Source: Pseudobythopirellula maris
GTDB lineage: Bacteria > Planctomycetota > Planctomycetia > Pirellulales > Lacipirellulaceae
DNA: 64,000 nt
Assembly: GCF_007859945.1 (NCBI RefSeq)
Contig: NZ_SJPQ01000001.1
Span: 868,001 to 932,000 of the forward strand
Direction of reading: 5' to 3'
The notes beneath the pieces are model-generated. The model ran no database searches, was not told the origin of the DNA, and was given only the letters and a program-made list of their open reading frames with translations. The position numbers and the translations under genes are program-made. The first letter of the stretch is position 1. Each line of letters begins with the position of its first letter. Positions 21,601 to 27,600 of the stretch are shown here, piece by piece.

Positions 21601-24600
21601 GAGCCGCCCGTCGTCGTTCGGGTCGTCGAAGTCGACGAAGATGTCGCCCCGCAGGCCGGTCCCCTTCGACAGCCGCCCGTCGCCGTTCAGGTCGACCTCG
21701 ATCACCGCGGGGTTGTCGATCAGCCCGTCGCCGTTGTAGTCCACGCCGTCGGCGATCTCGTCGAGCGCCGGCCCGTGGCCCTCCTCGGCCGAGCCGTCGT
21801 TGACGACGCCGTCGCGGTTGAGGTCTTCGAGCGGGTTGGTCTCGGCCATCACGTCGAGGAAGAAGAGCGACGCGGCGAGCGAGGTCCCCTCCTTCAGCTT
21901 GATCTCGGCCCCGAGGTTGATCTCGGGCGCGCCGCCGCCGGTGGGCAGGCCGAAGTCGGCGTTTTCTTCGTCCTCGCCGTATTCGACGTTGTCGTTCACT
22001 TGGAAGAAGAACCCACGCTGCAAGCTCACACCGAAGCCGAGCGAGAAGTCGTAGTCCCAGGTGAGCTCGACCCCGCCGTTGGTCTCGAACTCGAAGACGA
22101 ACGCGTCGAGGCCGACGTCGAAGTCGGCGTCGAACGTGTCCGCGCCCGCCAGCGGCAAGTTGATCGCCACTTGCAGCTCGTCGGCCGGCGTGGTGAACGG
22201 GTCGGAGATGACGAACTCGACGTCGCGGAAGTCGGCCGTTTCCGAGCCGTCGCCCACCTCGGGGTCGTTGTGGAACAACGGGTCGAGTTGCAGGATGCCC
22301 GCCCCGCCGGGGCCGAGCGCGTCGAACAGAATCTGCTGGATGCTCGCCTGGGCCGCGCTCAGTGAGCCGCTGCCCGCCTCGAGCAGGGCGTCGATCCGGT
22401 CGACCGCCCCCTCGAGCTGGCCGACGAACGTGGCGCCGAGCTGGGCGCCCTCGACCAGCGGCAGGCTCTCAAGCAAATCGCCCTCGAGCCCCGACCGCAG
22501 GTTGCCCAGCAGCGTCCGCAGGCCCTTGACGATCTGACCCAGGTTGATGTTGGAAATGTCTGTCAGGCCGCCCAGCAGGTCGTCGAGACCGGCCAGCTCG
22601 TACTGCGTCACGCCGCTCGCCAGGTCGACCGCCACCGAGATCGCGTTCTCGTGCTCGATGCCGAGCAGCTCGGCGTCGAGCGCGGCGTACGCCATGCCGC
22701 TCGTCTCGACTTCGATCGCGCTGCCAAGGTTGCCCTGCAGGTCGCCCAGCGGGATGCCGCCGATCGTGTTGCCGTCGCTGGGGACGAGCGCCGGGTTGAG
22801 GCCCACGGTGAACGTCGCCGCGTCGTCGCTCACGTCCTCGGGCAGCAAGAAAGGTGAGTCCTCGACAAACGCCTCGGTCGGGTACGTGACGACCACCGGC
22901 GCGGTCTGCGGCGCGTTGAAGACCAGCACCGAGGGGTCTTCCGAATCGAGGTAGTAGTCGGCCTCCGGGTCGCCCTCTTCGCCCTGCGCCAGACGCACGC
23001 CGCCCGATGTGGCGATCACGAAGTTGGCGCCGACCGGCTCGTGGGTGAGCGTGAACTCGTCGAGCGGCGCCCCGGGGCTGGCCGGCGCCTCCTCGCGGAC
23101 GGTCTGCCTCAGCTCCAGCTTGCCCGACAGGCCCGCGGTGACGCCGCCCAACGCCGCCTCCACGCCGATCGACGAGTCGGACGAGGCGAACACCTCGAAC
23201 CGAGTCGAGTCGAGCAGGTAGGGCGTGCCGGTCGAGAAATTGAAGCCGACGTCGAGGTCGATCCGCCCGCCGAGCACCACCCCGATCTGGGCGCCCGAGT
23301 CGACCGTGATCGGCCCCAGGTCGGGCAGCCCGAAGTCGAAGTCGGCCGTCGCCTCCAGGTGCTTCGTGGCGCCCAACCGCAGCACGCCGGCCGGCTGGAA
23401 CCCGTCCTGCATCGCGTCGGCGTCGACGAACCCGAAGCTCAGCTCGAACAGCCCGTCGAATTCCTCCTGCGTCAGGCCGAGCGCCTGCTGCAGGTAAAAC
23501 TTCAGCAGCCGGTCGAGGTTGGCCGCCGAGGCGCTCTGCATCTCGGCCTCGTCCACCAAGTCGGCGAGGCGGTCCATGATTGGGCCGTTGTTGAGCCCCT
23601 CGACCGCCTGACGCATCGCGACCAGCGCGCTGGAGAGCCGGCCGGCTGTCTCGAACCGAACGACCTGCACCTCCGACTCGGTGTTGACCACGCCCTCGGT
23701 CTCGACCTCGGTGCGGACGCTCAATCCCGTGGCGCTCGAGCCGCGCACGGCGTCGACGTCGCCGATCGACTCGGTGAACGTGATCGTGTACGGCCCGCCG
23801 CGCCGGCCGGTGACCGACAGCACGTCGGTCGAGATCTCGGCGAGCGCCGCGTGCACGTCGGTCGCCGGCGAGTCGAGCGGGATCGGCGCCGTCTGCTGGC
23901 CGTCGACCGTGAGCGTGAAGTTGTGGTCCGGCTCGATTGCCGAGCGGAAGCGGCCGAAGGCCGCGATCACCTTTTCGAGCTGCGCCGGGTCGCCGTCGGC
24001 CAGCGAGATGGCGCCCGCCATCTGGTCGCGCAGCTCGCGCAGCACGTCGAGGTCGGGCCCGGCGAGCAGGCTGTCGGCCACCGCCAGCACGCCGTCCGTC
24101 ACGTCGAGGATGTCGTTAGGCGTCTGATTGATCAGCGGCAGCGGCGTGTTGAGCGCCTCGATGTCGCCGCTCCGCAGCAACTCGACCACCTGCTGCAGCA
24201 TCACCGCGATGTCGCGGGCCGAGAGGTTCTGGAACTTGCCGAACAGCTGCTCGAAGTCGGCCGCGTCGATCTCCAACTCGGGCCGCTGCGTGCCCTCGGC
24301 CTTGGTCAGGAGCACGTTGAGCGCGGGCGGGTCCTCCGGCTGGTCGGCCGGCGGCAGGATGGCGAGCAGCGAGCTGTCGACGGGCAGCGTGGCCGAGCCG
24401 AAGTAGTCGAACGTTGTGTCGACCACCCCGCCCACGCCGAACGACCGCAGGTCGCTCAGCCGGATCTTGTTGTCGCCCAGGTCCTGGAATCCGAGCCCCG
24501 CCAACACGCCGAAGCCGATCTCGCCGCCCGACAGACCCACGTCCAAGATGCCGAGCGACGCGGCGAGCGACACGCTGTCGGCCTCGATCGTGGCGTTGGC

Positions 24601-27600
24601 GAACGCCTCGCTCTGGTCGGCGATCAGGTACACGCGGTCCAGGAGCGAATCGCCCGAGAGCGGGTCGCCGGTGATCGTGCGCCACGCCTCGCGGTGGTCG
24701 ACCGGGCCGGCGTCGTCGGAGAGCGACAGCGTGACGGTCTGCACCTCGGCGGTCGAGGCGTCGCCCTGCGTCGTGGTGGCGACCGCGACGCTCAGGTCGA
24801 GGTCGGTCTTGCCGATGAGCGGGTCGACGTTGCGCAGTTCGGGGCGGAACTCGACCGTGTACGGCCCGCCCGCGTCGCCGGCGACCGAAGCGACAACCGG
24901 CAGCGTGAAAGCCGCGTTGAGGGCTTGCAGCACCTCGTCGGCCGTGGCGTCGGCGCGGATCGGCTCGGTGACGCGCGGGCCGTCGCCCACGTCAAGCTGC
25001 AAGCGAAAGGTTTCGCCCCGCGCTTCGGCGGCGAGGCCCAAGCCCGCGGCGGCGGCCGAGGGGCCGCGCGCGTCGGTGAACGCCGAAACACGCAGCACGC
25101 CGCCCGGCAGGTACGCCGACCGGTCGACATGGCTTACCAGCCGGATCGACGGGCCGAAGTATTCGACCGTGACCAGGCCGCCGGTCGCCGACTCGATCGC
25201 CGCACGCACGTCGCCCAGCGTGCCAGCGCCGTCGAGCGCGACATCGAACCGGGAGCCGTCGGGCAGATCGATCGTCAGGTCGGGCCGGTCGCTCGACTGG
25301 CCCTCGGCGAAGCCGATCTCCGAGCCGCCCAGCACACGCAGCCGTGACAGCTTGGGATCGTTGCCCACCAGACGCAGCGCGCCGCCCGAGGCGATCATCT
25401 CGATCGGCGAGATCTGGCCGCCAAACTCGTCGGTCGTGATCGTCAGGTCGCCGAAGCCGTTGCCGCCGTCCGCGAGATAGGCGAGCAACGCGTCGCCGAT
25501 CGTGTAGGCCAGGTCGATCGCGTCGACGCCGTCGGCGAACGCGGCCGCGGGGAGCTGGATCGGGATCGAACGCAGCTCGACGCCGCTGGGGTCGGCCGGG
25601 TCGAACGTCTCGACCTCGATCACCAAGTCGAGCCCCGCGGGCAGCTGCCCGTCGGCCGGGGCGGGCGAGTCGGCCACGGCCTCGACCTTCAGCCGCACGC
25701 CGTCGTTGCCATTGAGCGTGGCGAGCCGTGTGCTGTCCGAGAGCGCCACCGTGGCGGACGACTCCAGGTCGATGCCCACGCCCAGCCCGACGCCCGCCTC
25801 CACGCGGAACGTCGCCTCGGCCGAGCCGCCGAGCTGCAAGTCGGCAAACCCCAGGTCGAGCGCCGTAGCGAAGTCGAGCTCGGTCGTCTGGGTGAACAAG
25901 GCGGTCAGGTCGAGATGGAACTCGATCGCCTTGGCGGGCGAGTCGACAAACGTCAGCTGGGCGTCGAACGGCTGGCCGTCGATCTGCTCCTGCAGCAGGC
26001 CGTTGAGCGTGTGGACCAAGTCCTGGATCGTGTCGAACCGGAACCGGGCGGCGGCGGTGGCGCTCGGGCCGAAGCCGAGCAGGTCGTCCGCCGGGTTGTC
26101 GCCGTCGGTCTGGTCCGTGGCGAAGCCGAGCCGCTCGCCCCCCTCGACCAGCAGCGAGCCAACCCGGGCGTCGGTCGCGGCGACGGCGAGCCGGTCGCCG
26201 TCGACGAGAAAGACCACCTGGTCGCCAATCCCCCGCGCGGCGGCCGCCGCGTTCAGGTCGGCCGCCAGGTCCGCTAGGCGGCTGTTGTTGGCGGTCGCGT
26301 CGGCGGCGAGCGCGATCCTGTGCCGCGCGCCGCCCACCGTGAGGTCGAAGCCGAACTCCTCGCCGAGCTGGCCGTAAGCCGGCCCCGCCTCCGGAGCCGC
26401 GACGCGCACCGTGCTGAGCGACAGCGAGACGCCGTGCTCGGGGTTCGTCGTGCGGAGCGACAGCTTGTTTTGATCCGCCAGGTCGAACAGCGACAAGGCG
26501 CGGCCGGCGCCAGCCTCGGGCGCGGCGTGCTGCGTCTCGTCGTACTGCACGGTGAGCGTGCGCAGCGTCAATTGTGTGACTACCCCGCGGGCCTCGTCGC
26601 CAGCCTCGTCGAGGAAGCCGACCGCCTGGCCCACCTTGAAACCGAGGTCGAACAGGTTGGTCCCCTCGGCAAACTCGGCGTCGTACGTCCGGAAGGGCGA
26701 ACCGGGCGAGACCAGGGCGCCAACCGTCACCGTATCGATCGCGTCCGAACCGAACGGCGCCAGCCGCTCGGCCACGATCACCCCCTCGAGCCCCGCGGCG
26801 ACGAGCGCCTCGTTCACGTCGTCAACCAAGTCGGCGAGCGTGAGGTTGTCGGCCGTCGCGTCGGCCGGCACGGTCACGGCGACCGGCACGCCCGACTCCA
26901 CGCGCAGCACGAAGTGGGCGTCGTCGGCGAGCACGCCGCCCGGCGCCGCCATGTCGGCCGCCGCGACGAGCCGCGGGTTGAAATAGAGCTGGCGGGCAAA
27001 GTCTTGCAGCACGTCGACGAAGCTCGCCACCTCGCTGATCGCGTCATCGAGGAAAGGCAGACCATCGGGCACATCGAGCTCGCCCGCCGCCTGCTGCAGC
27101 GAGCTGCCGAGCTGCGTGAGGATCGTGACGATGTCGCCCGGCGTTAGGTCGCCGAGGCTGTCGAAGTCGAAGTCCGCGCTCTGGCGGACGTGCAGCTTGC
27201 CGAGCAGTTCGCCCAGCTCGGCGGCCGAGGCGAACGCGGCGGCATCCCGCGGATCGTCCGGGTCGGTCGAGTCGGTCGTGTAAACCGACAGCCGGCCGAG
27301 GCTCAGCCCCACGTCGCCCACCTGCGGCGTGATCTCCAGCCCGTCGATGTCGAGCTCCCCCGACAGGTCCGCCGCGAAGATCTCCGAAGCCTCCAGCTGG
27401 GCGTCGCCCAGGTCGGCGTAGCTCAGCCGGCCGTCGTCGGCGGTCGGCTCCTTGACGTTCACGTTGAGCGTGGCCGAGAAACCGATGCCGTTGTTCGGCG
27501 CGACGGCCGGGTCTTCTTGCAGAGTCGCCCCCAGCAGGCCGAGCTTGGCCGAGACAAACGGGTTGTCGAGCGCAGCGTCGATTCGCAACGTCACTTCGGG

